NCBI RefSeq assembly: GCF_014701095.1
Contig: NZ_AP023439.1
Location: 4,762,001 to 4,826,000, forward strand
Direction: 5' to 3'
DNA from: Streptomyces tuirus
GTDB lineage: Bacteria > Actinomycetota > Actinomycetes > Streptomycetales > Streptomycetaceae
Length of the DNA stretch: 64,000 nucleotides
The position numbers and the translations under genes are program-made. Every line of letters starts with the position of its first letter. The stretch's first letter is position 1. Shown here piece by piece: positions 7,998-17,619 of this stretch. The notes below the pieces were generated by a model that saw only the letters and a program-made list of their open reading frames with translations, was not told where the DNA came from and ran no database searches.

Positions 7998-9446
7998 ATG
8001 GAGTACGTGACTCGGATCGTGATCATCGGTGGCGGACCCGGCGGATACGAAGCGGCCCTGGTGGCCGCTCAACTCGGCGCGGAGGTGACCGTCGTCGACT
8101 GCGACGGTCTGGGCGGGGCGTCGGTGCTCACCGACTGCGTGCCGTCGAAGACCCTGATCGCTACGGCCGAGGTGATGACCACCTTCGACTCCTCCTACGA
8201 GGAGCTGGGGATCATCGTCGCCGACGACACCCCTCCCATGGAGCAGACCGCCCGGGTCGTGGGTGTCGACCTGGGCAAGGTCAACCGGCGTGTGAAGCGG
8301 CTCGCGCTCGCCCAGTCGCACGACATCACCGCCGCCGTGACGCGTGCCGGGGCGCGTGTCATGCGCGGGCGCGGGCGGCTTGAGGGCATGCAGGCGCTCG
8401 ACGGGTCGCGCAAGGTCGTGGTGCGCACCGCCGACGGGAGCGAGGAGACGCTCACGGCTGACGCCGTGCTCATCGCCACCGGCGGGCACCCCCGTGAGCT
8501 GCCCGACGCCCTGCCCGACGGTGAGCGGATCCTGAACTGGACGCAGGTGTACGACCTCGACGAGCTGCCCGAGGAGCTCATCGTGGTCGGATCCGGTGTG
8601 ACCGGTGCCGAGTTCGCCGGTGCCTACCAGGCGCTCGGGTCGCGGGTGACGCTCGTGTCGTCGCGCGACCGGGTGCTGCCGGGTGAGGACCCGGACGCGG
8701 CCGCCGTGCTGGAGGACGTCTTCCGGCGGCGCGGCATGAACGTCATGGGGCGTTCCCGGGCCCAGTCCGCCAAGCGGGTCGGGGACCGGGTCGAGGTCAC
8801 CCTCGCCGACGGGCGGGTCATCACCGGCTCGCACTGCCTCATGGCCGTCGGTGCCGTGCCCAACAGCGCGGGCATGGGCCTGGAGGACGCCGGCGTCCGG
8901 CTGCGCGAGTCCGGCCACATCTGGACCGACAGGGTCTCGCGCACGACCGCTCCGGGCGTGTACGCCGCCGGTGACGTGACCGGCGTGTTCGCCCTGGCCT
9001 CCGTGGCCGCCATGCAGGGCCGCATCGCCATGTACCACTTCCTGGGCGACGCCGTGGCCCCGCTGAACCTCAAGACGGTCTCGTCGAACGTCTTCACCGA
9101 CCCGGAGATCGCCACCGTCGGCTACACCCAGGCCGACGTCGACGGCGGGAAGATCGACGCCCGGGTCGTGAAGCTGCCTCTGCTGCGCAACCCGCGCGCG
9201 AAGATGCAGGGCATCCGCGACGGCTTCGTCAAGATCTTCAGCCGGCCGGGCACGGGCATCGTGGTGGGCGGTGTCGTCGTCTCACCGCGCGCCTCGGAAC
9301 TGATCCACCCCATCTCGATCGCGGTCGACAACAATCTGACAGTCGAACAGATCGCGAACGCGTTCACCGTCTACCCCTCGCTTTCGGGCTCGATCGCCGA
9401 GGTGGCACGCCAGTTGCACACCCGCAAGGAGAACGGCGACGGCTGA
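7998..9446 (+). CDS. lpdA: NAD(P)H-quinone dehydrogenase, LpdA-type flavoprotein
   Basis: The 482-residue protein is a two-dinucleotide-binding flavoprotein: FAD motif GGGPGGYEA at the N-terminus, NAD(P) motif VVGSGVTGAEF, and the second FAD motif GVYAAGDVTG. The redox site reads GGASVLTDCVPSK, so the first cysteine of the disulfide pair is replaced by Ser. The C-terminal His-Glu dyad of dihydrolipoamide dehydrogenases is also not evident. This matches Mycobacterium tuberculosis LpdA (Rv3303c), which reduces quinones rather than lipoamide. A GTG three codons in (MTRIVIIGGGPGG) is an alternative start. A DeoR-type regulator follows. Confidence 0.88.
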   Translation: MEYVTRIVIIGGGPGGYEAALVAAQLGAEVTVVDCDGLGGASVLTDCVPSKTLIATAEVMTTFDSSYEELGIIVADDTPPMEQTARVVGVDLGKVNRRVKRLALAQSHDITAAVTRAGARVMRGRGRLEGMQALDGSRKVVVRTADGSEETLTADAVLIATGGHPRELPDALPDGERILNWTQVYDLDELPEELIVVGSGVTGAEFAGAYQALGSRVTLVSSRDRVLPGEDPDAAAVLEDVFRRRGMNVMGRSRAQSAKRVGDRVEVTLADGRVITGSHCLMAVGAVPNSAGMGLEDAGVRLRESGHIWTDRVSRTTAPGVYAAGDVTGVFALASVAAMQGRIAMYHFLGDAVAPLNLKTVSSNVFTDPEIATVGYTQADVDGGKIDARVVKLPLLRNPRAKMQGIRDGFVKIFSRPGTGIVVGGVVVSPRASELIHPISIAVDNNLTVEQIANAFTVYPSLSGSIAEVARQLHTRKENGDG

Positions 9447-9611
9447 GGCCGGAACCGACTCCTCCCTGGTCACGGGGAGTGTTCGACCATTCGTACGGCA
9501 TAGGCGGCGGGACTAAGCCCTATACCACTTCCCGCTGCCCGGTGCGAACATCTTCTGCTATTCAGCGCAAACTGCTGAAAGCAGACGGTCGCTGGCGTTA
9601 CTGTCAGTTTC

Positions 9612-10598
9612 GTGTTCGCTGCAGAACGTCGCCAATTGATCCTCGAAATGGTGCGAGCGAACGGGGCCGTGTCGCTCCGTGAGCTCGCCCGCGTCGTCCA
9701 GACCTCCGAAGTGACCGTACGGCGGGACGTGCGCGCGCTGGAGGCAGAAGGACTCCTCGACCGCCGGCACGGCGGTGCGGTACTGCCGGGCGGTTTCACG
9801 CGGGAGTCCGGCTTTCCGCAGAAGTCTCATCTCGCGACCGCCGAGAAGACCGCCATCGCCGACCTCGCCGCGAACTTCGTGGAAGAGGGGGAGGCGATCG
9901 TGGTCGGGGCGGGTACGACGACCCAGGAGCTGGCCCGCCGGCTCGCCCGGGTGCCCGGCCTGACCGTCGTCACCAACTCGCTGCTGGTGGCGCAGGCCCT
10001 GGCCCACGCCAACCGGGTCGAGGTCGTGATGACCGGCGGTACGCTGCGCGGTTCCAACTACGCCCTGGTGGGCAGCGGGGCCGAGCAGTCCCTGCACGGG
10101 CTGCGGGTGTCCCGGGCGTTCCTGTCCGGGAGCGGGCTGACCGCCGAGCGCGGGCTGTCCACGTCCAACATGCTGTCGGCGTCCGTCGACCGGGCGTTGG
10201 TGCAGGCGGCCGCGGAGGTCGTGGTCCTCGCCGACCACACGAAACTCGGCACCGACACCATGTTCCAGACCGTGCCGACGGATCTCATCACGCGCCTCGT
10301 CACGGACGAGCCGCCGGCGCATGACGACCGTGCCGCCACGGAGCTCCAGGCGCTTGCCGACCAGGGTGTGCAGATCGCTGTCGCCGGGGGGCAGGGGAGT
10401 TCTGCCGGAGCGGGGGCGGGGGGCCCGGGGGGTGATGCCGTCCCGGCACGCCAGCAGCGCCGGGACGTGCCGTTGCCCGGGCCTCGGCGGCAGGTGCCGG
10501 GGGCTGGTGGGCAGTTGAGGTCCGCCTCCGCCTCGATGCTGGGAGAGCAGGGGCCCGGGTCCGAGCGGGCGCGGGTGGCTGATCTACGGCGGCGATGA
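9612..10598 (+). CDS. DeoR/GlpR-family transcriptional regulator
   Basis: The 328-residue protein has an N-terminal DeoR helix-turn-helix (ERRQLILEMVRANGAVSLRELARVVQTSEVTVRRDVRALE). A DeoR sensor domain with VVGAGTTTQELARRL and VVTNSLLVAQAL follows, the part that binds phosphorylated sugars in this family. After about residue 240 the tail becomes Gly/Ala/Arg-rich low-complexity sequence, longer than usual. The GTG start is the first in frame. Its position near nucleoside catabolism genes makes a role in sugar-phosphate sensing plausible. Whether it binds the CTACGCGCGTAG palindrome is not shown by the sequence, and none lies in its own promoter region. Confidence 0.88.
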   Translation: MFAAERRQLILEMVRANGAVSLRELARVVQTSEVTVRRDVRALEAEGLLDRRHGGAVLPGGFTRESGFPQKSHLATAEKTAIADLAANFVEEGEAIVVGAGTTTQELARRLARVPGLTVVTNSLLVAQALAHANRVEVVMTGGTLRGSNYALVGSGAEQSLHGLRVSRAFLSGSGLTAERGLSTSNMLSASVDRALVQAAAEVVVLADHTKLGTDTMFQTVPTDLITRLVTDEPPAHDDRAATELQALADQGVQIAVAGGQGSSAGAGAGGPGGDAVPARQQRRDVPLPGPRRQVPGAGGQLRSASASMLGEQGPGSERARVADLRRR

Positions 10599-11146
10599 CG
10601 TCGGTGCTGGCTGAGCCCGTCCGCTTGCTGGCACCCGGCGCTGGTGCTGAGGCCGGGTGGGTCCGCAACCCGGCATAGCGAGGTCCTGCTGCATCTGTGC
10701 CGAGGCCAGGTGGGTCCGCAGCCCGGCGTAGCGGGGTGCCGCTCTCCTTGGGACGGGTGCCGCCCCTAGCGGCACGCATGCCCGCAGCGGCGGCGGAACG
10801 GGCGTCGACCTCGCCTCCCCGCGGCGCGCGAAGCGAGACGTGCCCCCAGCCCTGGACCTGCGCGGCGCCTGGCGTGCCACGACGCTCCCGCAGCCGCCGG
10901 ACGACGTAAGGGGTCGTGTCGGGGGGTGTCCGCCCGCAGCGGTTGGCGCGTCAACGGACAGTCAGTCGGTGTGGCACCCCATCGCGCCGTTCCGAGGACG
11001 GATACCCCCCGGCGCGGCCCCGACCCAGGACCGAGCCGTGGACGTCCCTCACCCAGTCGGCGCCGCGCCGTACGCGTTCCTCCACGCAGTCGGCGCGGCC
11101 CCCAAGCCCGGGGCCGCGCCGAAAGGGTCCGTCCGCCCAGGGGCGG
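10599..11146. repeat. Gene-free interval with direct and inverted repeats
   Basis: No convincing gene lies here. Two direct copies of a 38-bp sequence (about 10647-10684 and 10700-10738), each containing GGTGGGTCCGCA and CCCGGC-TAGCG, are separated by 15 bp. The segment 10905-11003 is the inverted partner of the repeat at 6332-6441. The remainder is Gly/Pro/Arg-coding-like filler without an initiation signal. The interval lies between the deoR-type gene and the 3' end of the carboxylase gene, so terminators for both must be here. Confidence 0.65.
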
Positions 11147-12922
11147 TCAGTCCTTGATCTCGCAGATCGCCGCGCCCGACGTCACCGACGCCCCGATCTC
11201 CGCGCTCAGCCCCTTGATCGTGCCCGACCGGTGCGCGTTGAGGGGCTGCTCCATCTTCATGGCCTCCAGGACGACGATCAGATCGCCCTCCTTGACCTCC
11301 TGGCCCTCCTCGACGGCCACCTTGACGATGGTGCCCTGCATCGGGGACGCGAGGGTGTCGCCGGAGGCGACGGGCCCCGACTTCTTCGCCGCGCGGCGCT
11401 TCGGCTTGGCGCCCGCCGCGAGGCCCGTACGAGCCAGCGACATGCCCAGCGACGACGGCAGGGAGACCTCGAGACGCTTGCCGCCGACCTCGACGACGAC
11501 CGTCTCGCGGCCCGGCTCCTCGTCCGCGTCCGCGCCGTCCGCCGGCGCGGCGAACGGCTTGATCTCGTTGACGAACTCCGTCTCGATCCAGCGGGTGTGC
11601 ACTGTGAACGGGTCCGACGAGTCTGTCAGCTCGGGCGCGAACGCCGGGTCCTTCACCACCGCACGGTGGAACGGGATCGCCGTGGCCATGCCCTCGACCT
11701 GGAACTCCTCCAGCGCACGGGCGGCCCGCTGCAGGGCCTCCTTGCGCGTGCGGCCGGTGACGATCAGCTTCGCCAGCAGGGAGTCCCACGCCGGGCCGAT
11801 GACCGAGCCGGACTCGACGCCCGCGTCCAGGCGGACGCCCGGGCCGGACGGCGGGGCGAAGGTGGTGACGGTGCCCGGCGCGGGCAGGAAGTTGCGGCCC
11901 GGGTCCTCGCCGTTGATGCGGAACTCGAAGGAGTGGCCGCGCAGCTCCGGGTCGCCGTAGCCGAGCTCCTCGCCGTCGGCGATGCGGAACATCTCCCGCA
12001 CGAGGTCGATGCCGGCGACCTCCTCGGTGACCGGGTGCTCCACCTGGAGGCGGGTGTTGACCTCCAGGAAGGAGATCGTGCCGTCGAGGCCCACGAGGAA
12101 CTCGACCGTGCCGGCGCCGACGTAGCCGGCCTCCTTCAGGATCGCCTTGGAGGCGGAGTACAGCTCCGCCACCTGCGCGTCGGACAGGAAGGGGGCCGGG
12201 GCCTCCTCCACCAGCTTCTGGTGGCGGCGCTGCAGCGAGCAGTCACGGGTGGAGACGACGACCACGTTGCCGTGCTGGTCGGCCAGGCACTGGGTCTCCA
12301 CGTGCCGCGGCTTGTCCAGGTAGCGCTCGACGAAGCACTCGCCCCGGCCGAACGCGGCGACGGCCTCACGGACCGCCGAGTCGTACAGCTCCGGCACCTC
12401 TTCGAGGGTGCGGGCGACCTTCAGACCGCGACCGCCACCACCGAAGGCGGCCTTGATCGCGATCGGCAGGCCGTGCTCCTCGGCGAAGGCCACGACCTCG
12501 TCGGCACCGGACACCGGGTCGGGCGTACCGGCCACCAGCGGGGCACCCGCGCGCTGCGCGATGTGCCGGGCGGCGACCTTGTCACCGAGGTCGCGGATCG
12601 CCTGCGGCGGCGGGCCGATCCAGATCAGGCCCGCGTCCAGGACCGCCTGCGCGAACTCGGCGTTCTCGGAGAGGAAGCCGTAGCCCGGGTGGATGGCGTC
12701 CGCGCCCGACTCGCGGGCGGCGCCCAGCACCTTCTCGATGTCGAGGTAGCTGGTGCCCGGCGTGTCACCGCCCAGGGCGAACGCCTCATCCGCGGCGCGG
12801 ACATGCAGAGCGTCCCGATCCGGGTCGGCGTAGACGGCCACGCTCGCGATACCGGCATCCCGGCAGGCCCGGGCCACGCGGACAGCGATTTCGCCACGGT
12901 TGGCGATGAGCACCTTGCGCAC
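11147..12922 (-). CDS. accA2: Acetyl/propionyl-CoA carboxylase alpha subunit (biotin carboxylase plus biotin carrier)
   Basis: This 591-residue protein fuses a biotin carboxylase to a biotin carrier domain. The N-terminus [19 protein letters not shown], the ATP-grasp segments [13 protein letters not shown] and [16 protein letters not shown], and the C-terminal biotinylation motif EAMKMEQPL are all present. It carboxylates biotin for the beta subunit pccB, encoded 1.9 kb away, making malonyl- or methylmalonyl-CoA. The GTG at 12922 is chosen over upstream in-frame starts because the conserved N-terminus begins there and an AAGGAGGG ribosome site lies about 12 bases ahead. An Ala-rich linker separates the two domains. 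Confidence 0.93.
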   Translation of the reverse strand: MRKVLIANRGEIAVRVARACRDAGIASVAVYADPDRDALHVRAADEAFALGGDTPGTSYLDIEKVLGAARESGADAIHPGYGFLSENAEFAQAVLDAGLIWIGPPPQAIRDLGDKVAARHIAQRAGAPLVAGTPDPVSGADEVVAFAEEHGLPIAIKAAFGGGGRGLKVARTLEEVPELYDSAVREAVAAFGRGECFVERYLDKPRHVETQCLADQHGNVVVVSTRDCSLQRRHQKLVEEAPAPFLSDAQVAELYSASKAILKEAGYVGAGTVEFLVGLDGTISFLEVNTRLQVEHPVTEEVAGIDLVREMFRIADGEELGYGDPELRGHSFEFRINGEDPGRNFLPAPGTVTTFAPPSGPGVRLDAGVESGSVIGPAWDSLLAKLIVTGRTRKEALQRAARALEEFQVEGMATAIPFHRAVVKDPAFAPELTDSSDPFTVHTRWIETEFVNEIKPFAAPADGADADEEPGRETVVVEVGGKRLEVSLPSSLGMSLARTGLAAGAKPKRRAAKKSGPVASGDTLASPMQGTIVKVAVEEGQEVKEGDLIVVLEAMKMEQPLNAHRSGTIKGLSAEIGASVTSGAAICEIKD

Positions 12923-13258
12923 GATTGAGGCTCCCTCCTTGAAACAAGCCGAGTTTAGGGACAGCCGACACGACACTTCGACCCGTCCCCAGTGGTGAGC
13001 TTGCCCACACGGAGCGTGATGCGAGGCCCGCTCGACCGGCGAAATCCCTTGTCGCACCGCGGTACGCAGTACTCCTGCGGGAAACCCTAGCCCTCTCCTG
13101 TGGTCAAGGTCTCTGTCATCACGTGCTGCGGGCCACTCGGTTTCTTTGTCGAGTCCCTACGAATGGCCCAATGATTCTTTGCCCGCCGCCGGACCCTTGT
13201 CCCCCGGTTTACCGGTTAGTAGCGTTCGCGATGTCTTCAAGGGAAGAGGGTGGGCCCG
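12923..13258. promoter_or_regulatory. Divergent intergenic region between accA2 and a membrane-protein gene
   Basis: This 336-bp interval contains no open frame with a ribosome site. It must hold the accA2 promoter on the minus strand (AAGGAGGG Shine-Dalgarno at 12933-12940) and the promoter of the rightward membrane gene. A short GGTTTACCGGTTAG element at 13207-13220 lies near the rightward start. I saw no strong palindrome that I could assign to a known regulator. Confidence 0.45.
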
Positions 13259-13735
13259 GTGATACGCAGGCCGGTGGCGTGGGTCGTGGCGGTGGTGCTG
13301 TTCGCGGAGGCGTTCGGCATCGCGGCGCTGAACTGGTTCCTGGGGATGGTCGTCGACCGGCAGGACATGTCACTGGCCGGGCTGGACCCGCACATGATGT
13401 CGGTGTCCTCGAAGATCGGCGGGATCGTCTTCGGTCTCTACTTCGCCCTGTGCGGCCTGGTCGCCCTGCTGGTGGCGCTGCGGGACCGGCCCGCGGCGGG
13501 CTTCGGACGGGTGCTGCTGATCAGCGCGGCCGTCGTGCACGGGCTGCTGGGCGCGTTCACCTGGGGCCTCGTCGGCTGGACCGCGTTCCTGTTCATGGTG
13601 CTGGTCCTCGCGCTGATCGTGCTGCTGCTGATGACGTACGACCGTCCGGCCGAGCCCGCCGACGCCGCGCCCGAGGGCGGCAAGGGCGGCGACGGGTCCC
13701 CGGTCACTTCTCCACCGGCGCCCACAACTCCGTGA
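13259..13735 (+). CDS. Small four-helix membrane protein, unknown function
   Basis: The 158-residue product has four hydrophobic segments ([80 protein letters not shown]) and a Pro/Ala/Gly-rich cytoplasmic tail. A GTG at 13259 is spaced correctly after a GGGAAGAGGG ribosome site; a GTG three codons earlier is possible. Its last 32 bp overlap the 3' end of the convergent maf-type gene. I do not recognise a functional family. Confidence 0.75.
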   Translation: MIRRPVAWVVAVVLFAEAFGIAALNWFLGMVVDRQDMSLAGLDPHMMSVSSKIGGIVFGLYFALCGLVALLVALRDRPAAGFGRVLLISAAVVHGLLGAFTWGLVGWTAFLFMVLVLALIVLLLMTYDRPAEPADAAPEGGKGGDGSPVTSPPAPTTP

Positions 13736-14324
13736 TGCCCACGCCCAGTTTGGCGAGGAGCCGGCGCAGGAGCGGCAGGCTGATGCCGATCACGTTGCCG
13801 TGGTCGCCGTCGATGCCGTCGATGAACGGGGCCGAGCGGCCGTCCAGGGTGAACGCCCCGGCGACGTAGAGGGGTTCGCCGGAGGCGACGTAGGCGGCGA
13901 TCTCCTCGTCGGTGGGCTCGCCGAAGTGGACGACCGTCGAGGCGGTGGCGGAGACGTAGCGGCTGGCGAGCGTGTCGTAGACGCAGTGGCCGGTCTGCAG
14001 GGTGCCGGCCCGGCCGCGCATCGACTTCCAGCGGGCGGTGGCCTCCTCGGCGTCCGCGGGCTTGCCGAGAGCCCGGCCGTCCAGGTCCAGCACCGAGTCG
14101 CAGCCGATCACGAGCGCGCCCTTGGCCTCCGGGCGGGCCGCCACGACGGAGGCCTTCGCCTCGGCCAGGGCGAGCGCCAGCTCGGCGGGTGTGGGGGCGG
14201 TGACGGCGTCCTCGTCGACGCCGCTCACGATCACCTCGGGGGTGAGACCGGCCTGACGGAGCAGTCCGAGCCGGGCGGGGGACTGGGAGGCGAGGACGAG
14301 TCGCCTGCGGCGCTGAGCAGTCAT
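13704..14324 (-). CDS. Maf-type nucleoside triphosphate pyrophosphatase
   Basis: This 206-residue protein has the Maf signature: [19 protein letters not shown] at the N-terminus, the KA.VVAAR helix, [16 protein letters not shown], and [20 protein letters not shown] near the C-terminus. Maf proteins hydrolyse modified or canonical nucleoside triphosphates to monophosphates and affect septation. In Streptomyces it is regularly placed in the acyl-CoA carboxylase gene block, as here. It is 32 bp upstream of mmpB in sequence order and shares strand with mmpB, pccE and pccB, probably as one transcript. Confidence 0.92.
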   Translation of the reverse strand: MTAQRRRRLVLASQSPARLGLLRQAGLTPEVIVSGVDEDAVTAPTPAELALALAEAKASVVAARPEAKGALVIGCDSVLDLDGRALGKPADAEEATARWKSMRGRAGTLQTGHCVYDTLASRYVSATASTVVHFGEPTDEEIAAYVASGEPLYVAGAFTLDGRSAPFIDGIDGDHGNVIGISLPLLRRLLAKLGVGITELWAPVEK

Positions 14325-14356
14325 GCGGTCAGGTTAGTCACCCCGGCGGGGCCGGT

Positions 14357-14494
14357 TCACCTGACGCCGATCACGATCATCACGAGCACCATGGCCAGGG
14401 CCAGGAGAACGCTCAGCCGCCGCAGCATGTCCTGCATGTCACGCAGTTCTTCGGGCGGCTCGTTCTCGGGGTCGGACCACAGCATGCCTTCCAT
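14357..14494 (-). CDS. mmpB: Morphogenic membrane protein MmpB
   Basis: This 45-codon gene encodes MEGMLWSDPENEPPEELRD, then a short amphipathic helix and a single membrane helix, LSVLLALAMVLVMIVIGV. I recognise the WSDPENEPP-x-ELRDMQ core as the small Streptomyces morphogenic protein MmpB. The protein may start at the internal Met four residues in. It lies between the carboxylase epsilon gene and the maf-type gene on the same strand. The reading frame is easily missed because of its length. Confidence 0.8.
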   Translation of the reverse strand: MEGMLWSDPENEPPEELRDMQDMLRRLSVLLALAMVLVMIVIGVR

Positions 14495-14560
14495 GGTCGG
14501 ACGGGGGGTGGGCCGGCGCCTGAGTACGCGTACTCAACTTGCCGGGCCCACCCCCACGCA

Positions 14561-14770
14561 TCACCCCGGCCAGTAGGTCCGGCCCCACGCCGCCGGCCCC
14601 GGCTGGGGCAGGCGGTGGGCCGCGATGCGGGACGGGTCGGACCAGGAATCGCGGGACGTCGGCGCGCCGGGCGGGGCGGCTGCCGCCGCCACGGCGCGGG
14701 CCCTGACCACCGCCAGGGCGGCGGCCAGCTCCTCCGGGGTCGGGTTGCCCCGTACGACCTTGATCGTCAT
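14561..14770 (-). CDS. pccE: Acyl-CoA carboxylase epsilon subunit
   Basis: The 69-residue protein begins MTIKVVRGNPTPEELAAALAVVRAR, the hallmark of actinobacterial carboxylase epsilon subunits, and ends with the DPSR-x2-AHRLPQPGP-x-AW signature and a short tail. It binds the beta subunit and stimulates the holoenzyme. It sits 25 bp downstream of pccB on the same strand. The Ala-rich middle is typical of the family. Confidence 0.92.
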   Translation of the reverse strand: MTIKVVRGNPTPEELAAALAVVRARAVAAAAAPPGAPTSRDSWSDPSRIAAHRLPQPGPAAWGRTYWPG

Positions 14771-14795
14771 GTGGGCCTCCTGGGCTCGCTGCGGG

Positions 14796-16400
14796 CTAGA
14801 GGGGGATGTTGCCGTGCTTCTTCGGAGGCAGGGATTCCCGCTTCGTACGCAGTTGACGCAGACCCCGTACGACGTGCCGGCGGGTCTGCGACGGCCGGAT
14901 CACGGCGTCGACGTAACCGCGCTCGGCCGCGACGTAGGGGTTGAGGAGGGCGTCCTCGTACTCCTGGATCAGCCGCGCCCGGACCGCCTCCAGATCCTCG
15001 CCGTTGGCCTCGGCCTCCGCGATGGTGCGGCGGTGCAGGATGTTGACCGCGCCCTGGGCGCCCATGACGGCGATCTGGGCGGTGGGCCAGGCCAGGTTGA
15101 GGTCGGCGCCCAGGTGCTTGGAGCCCATGACGTCGTAGGCGCCGCCGAAGGCCTTGCGGGTGATGATCGTGATGAGCGGGACGGTCGCCTCGGCGTAGGC
15201 GTAGATCAGCTTGGCGCCGCGGCGGATGATGCCGTCGTGCTCCTGGTCGACGCCGGGCAGGAAGCCGGGCACGTCGACGAACGTGATGACGGGGACGTTG
15301 AAGGCGTCGCAGGTCCGCACGAAACGGGCGGCCTTCTCGCTGGCCTTGATGTCCAGGCACCCGGCGAACTGCATCGGCTGGTTGGCGACGATGCCGACCG
15401 GGTGGCCCTCGACCCGGCCGAAGCCGGTGACGATGTTCGGCGCGTACAGCGGCTGCGTCTCGAAGAACTCGGCGTCGTCCAGGACGTGCTCGATCACCGC
15501 GTGCATGTCGTACGGCTGGTTCGCGCTGTCCGGCACGATCACGTCCAGCTCGCGGTCCTCGTCGCTGACCTCGAGGTCGGCCTCCTCCGGGAAGGCCGGC
15601 GCCTCGGAGAGGTTGTTGGACGGCAGGTACGACAGCAACTGCTTGATGTACTCGATGGCGTCCTTCTCGTCGCCCGCCATGTGGTGGGCGACTCCGGAGG
15701 TCGCGTTGTGGGTCCGGGCGCCGCCCAGCTCCTCGAAGCCGACGTCCTCGCCGGTGACGGTCTTGATGACGTCGGGCCCGGTGATGAACATGTGCGAGGT
15801 CTGGTCGACCATGACCGTGAAGTCGGTGATGGCCGGGGAGTAGACCGCGCCGCCCGCGCACGGCCCGACGACCAGGCTGATCTGCGGGATGACACCGGAG
15901 GCGTGGGTGTTGCGGCGGAAGATCTCGCCGTAGGCCCCGAGCGACGCCACACCCTCCTGGATGCGGGCGCCACCGGAGTCGTTGATCCCGATGACCGGGC
16001 AGCCGGTCTTCAGGGCGAAGTCCATGACCTTGACGATCTTCTGGCCGTAGACCTCTCCGAGGGCCCCGCCGAAGACGGTGAAGTCCTGCGAGAACACGGC
16101 GACCGGGCGGCCGTCGACGGTGCCGTACCCGGTGACGACCCCGTCGCCGTACGGGCGGTTCTTGTCGAGGCCGAAGTTGGTGGAGCGGTGCCGGGCGAAC
16201 TCGTCGAGCTCGACGAAGGAACCCTCGTCGAGCAGGAGCTCGATCCGCTCACGGGCCGTCAGTTTGCCCTTGGCGTGCTGCTTCTCGACAGCACGAGCGG
16301 AGCCGGCATGTGTCGCTTCCTCGATGCGTCGCTCCAGATCCGCGAGCTTGCCCGCGGTCGTGTGAATGTCGGGCTGCTGCTGCTCTTCCGGCTCGGACAT
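14796..16400 (-). CDS. pccB: Propionyl-CoA carboxylase beta subunit (carboxyltransferase)
   Basis: This 534-residue carboxyltransferase moves the carboxyl group from biotin on the alpha subunit to acyl-CoA. The two crotonase-like halves are visible, with oxyanion-hole glycine segments [13 protein letters not shown] and [13 protein letters not shown] in the N half and [17 protein letters not shown] and [19 protein letters not shown] in the C half. The C-terminus KKHGNIPL is the usual end of the family. The ATG at 16400 gives [20 protein letters not shown]; an ATG two codons upstream is possible but less likely. The epsilon gene follows, and birA is divergent. Confidence 0.95.
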   Translation of the reverse strand: MSEPEEQQQPDIHTTAGKLADLERRIEEATHAGSARAVEKQHAKGKLTARERIELLLDEGSFVELDEFARHRSTNFGLDKNRPYGDGVVTGYGTVDGRPVAVFSQDFTVFGGALGEVYGQKIVKVMDFALKTGCPVIGINDSGGARIQEGVASLGAYGEIFRRNTHASGVIPQISLVVGPCAGGAVYSPAITDFTVMVDQTSHMFITGPDVIKTVTGEDVGFEELGGARTHNATSGVAHHMAGDEKDAIEYIKQLLSYLPSNNLSEAPAFPEEADLEVSDEDRELDVIVPDSANQPYDMHAVIEHVLDDAEFFETQPLYAPNIVTGFGRVEGHPVGIVANQPMQFAGCLDIKASEKAARFVRTCDAFNVPVITFVDVPGFLPGVDQEHDGIIRRGAKLIYAYAEATVPLITIITRKAFGGAYDVMGSKHLGADLNLAWPTAQIAVMGAQGAVNILHRRTIAEAEANGEDLEAVRARLIQEYEDALLNPYVAAERGYVDAVIRPSQTRRHVVRGLRQLRTKRESLPPKKHGNIPL

Positions 16401-16496
16401 CGGGATGCGGCTCCCTGCCTGCTCAAAAGGGGGACGGTTACTCATCCGTAGAGTAGTGGGGTGCCTCCACATCGGCAGTGCGGCGTTTGCCACACC

Positions 16497-16502
16497 TAGG
16501 GT
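16497..16502 (+). promoter_or_regulatory. Candidate leaderless -10 box of birA
   Basis: TAGGGT fits the TANNNT actinobacterial -10 pattern and is followed by 7 bases and the birA ATG. No obvious -35 hexamer is present at the right distance, so this is a weaker case than the deoC promoter. Confidence 0.45.
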
Positions 16503-16509
16503 GGCTTGC

Positions 16510-17376
16510 ATGACGCCGCGAGATGCATCAGAGCCGAACGGGAGCCGGTGGTCGGATCTGGACCGCCCGCCCCTCAACGTCACCGCCCTGCGCCGGGGTC
16601 TGGTACGGCCGGGAGGGCTGTGGTCGGAGGTGGACGTGGTGCAGCGCACCGGCTCCACGAACTCCGATCTGGTGGCCCGGGCGGCCAAGGGCGAGGTGAC
16701 CGAGGGCGCGGTGCTGGTCGCCGAGGCACAGACGGCGGGCCGCGGCCGGCTCGACCGCCAGTGGACGGCGCCGCCGCGCTCCGGCCTGTTCTTCTCCGTC
16801 CTGCTCACGCCGAGCGAGGTGCCGGTGGCGCGGTGGGGCTGGCTGCCGCTGCTCACGGGGGTCGCGGTGGCGACGGGCCTGTCGCGGGCGGCGGGCGTGG
16901 ACACGGCCCTGAAGTGGCCGAACGATCTGCTGGTCACGGTCGGGGGAGCGGAACGCAAGGCCGGCGGGATCCTGGCCGAGCGGGCCGGCGGCGACGGGGT
17001 CGTCATCGGGGTCGGCATCAACGTCTCCCTGAAGGACGACGAGCTGCCCGTGCCGACGGCGGGGTCGCTGGGGCTGGCCGGGGCGGTGAGCACGGACCGG
17101 GATCCGCTGCTGCGGGGGGTGCTGCGCTCGCTGGAGGAGTGGTACGGCAAGTGGCGCGAGGCCGGGGGAGACCCGGGGCCGAGCGGGTTGCAGGAGGCGT
17201 ATGCGGCCGGGTGCGCGACGCTCGGGCGGGTGGTGCGGGCGGAGCTGCCGGGAGACCGGGCGCTCGTGGGGGAAGCGGTGGCTGTGGACGGAGACGGGCG
17301 GCTGGTGCTGGCGACGGAGGAGGGGATGCAGGAGCCGGTCGGTGCCGGGGACATCGTGCACCTGAGGCCGGCGTGA
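16510..17376 (+). CDS. birA: Biotin--[acetyl-CoA-carboxylase] ligase
   Basis: The 288-residue enzyme activates biotin with ATP and attaches it to the carrier domain, here most likely the AccA2 EAMKM lysine. The family motifs are [45 protein letters not shown] and VIGVGINV. There is no N-terminal helix-turn-helix, so it should not be a repressor. A TAGGGT -10 hexamer ends 7 bases before the ATG, suggesting a leaderless transcript divergent from pccB. Confidence 0.93.
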   Translation: MTPRDASEPNGSRWSDLDRPPLNVTALRRGLVRPGGLWSEVDVVQRTGSTNSDLVARAAKGEVTEGAVLVAEAQTAGRGRLDRQWTAPPRSGLFFSVLLTPSEVPVARWGWLPLLTGVAVATGLSRAAGVDTALKWPNDLLVTVGGAERKAGGILAERAGGDGVVIGVGINVSLKDDELPVPTAGSLGLAGAVSTDRDPLLRGVLRSLEEWYGKWREAGGDPGPSGLQEAYAAGCATLGRVVRAELPGDRALVGEAVAVDGDGRLVLATEEGMQEPVGAGDIVHLRPA

Positions 17377-17407
17377 GCTGAGCCTTGGGCGTGGGCCAGG
17401 TGTTTGC

Positions 17408-17490
17408 AGCCCGTCCGGCGATTGAGGACGAGGCCGTTCAGGCCGGAGCGGGGGTCTGGGGGCGGCAGCCCCCGGAGGGCCCCGGCACCA
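17408..17490. repeat. Dispersed Streptomyces intergenic repeat with hairpin
   Basis: The sequence GTCCGGCGATTGAGGACGAG followed by a GGCCGTTCAGGCCGGAGCGG stretch and a GGGGGC-GGCA-GCCCCC hairpin is a family I recognise from many Streptomyces intergenic regions. It lies just after birA and may work as its terminator. Confidence 0.65.
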
Positions 17491-17619
17491 ACGCCGAGCA
17501 CCGGGCAAACGCCGGGCACCTCACCCCTCGGCTGAACCTGACGGAGTGAGCTGGCGCACACTGCCGTAGAGTTGAGGCCGGTCGATACATGACCGTGACA
17601 GATCGGAAGGGCAACACGC

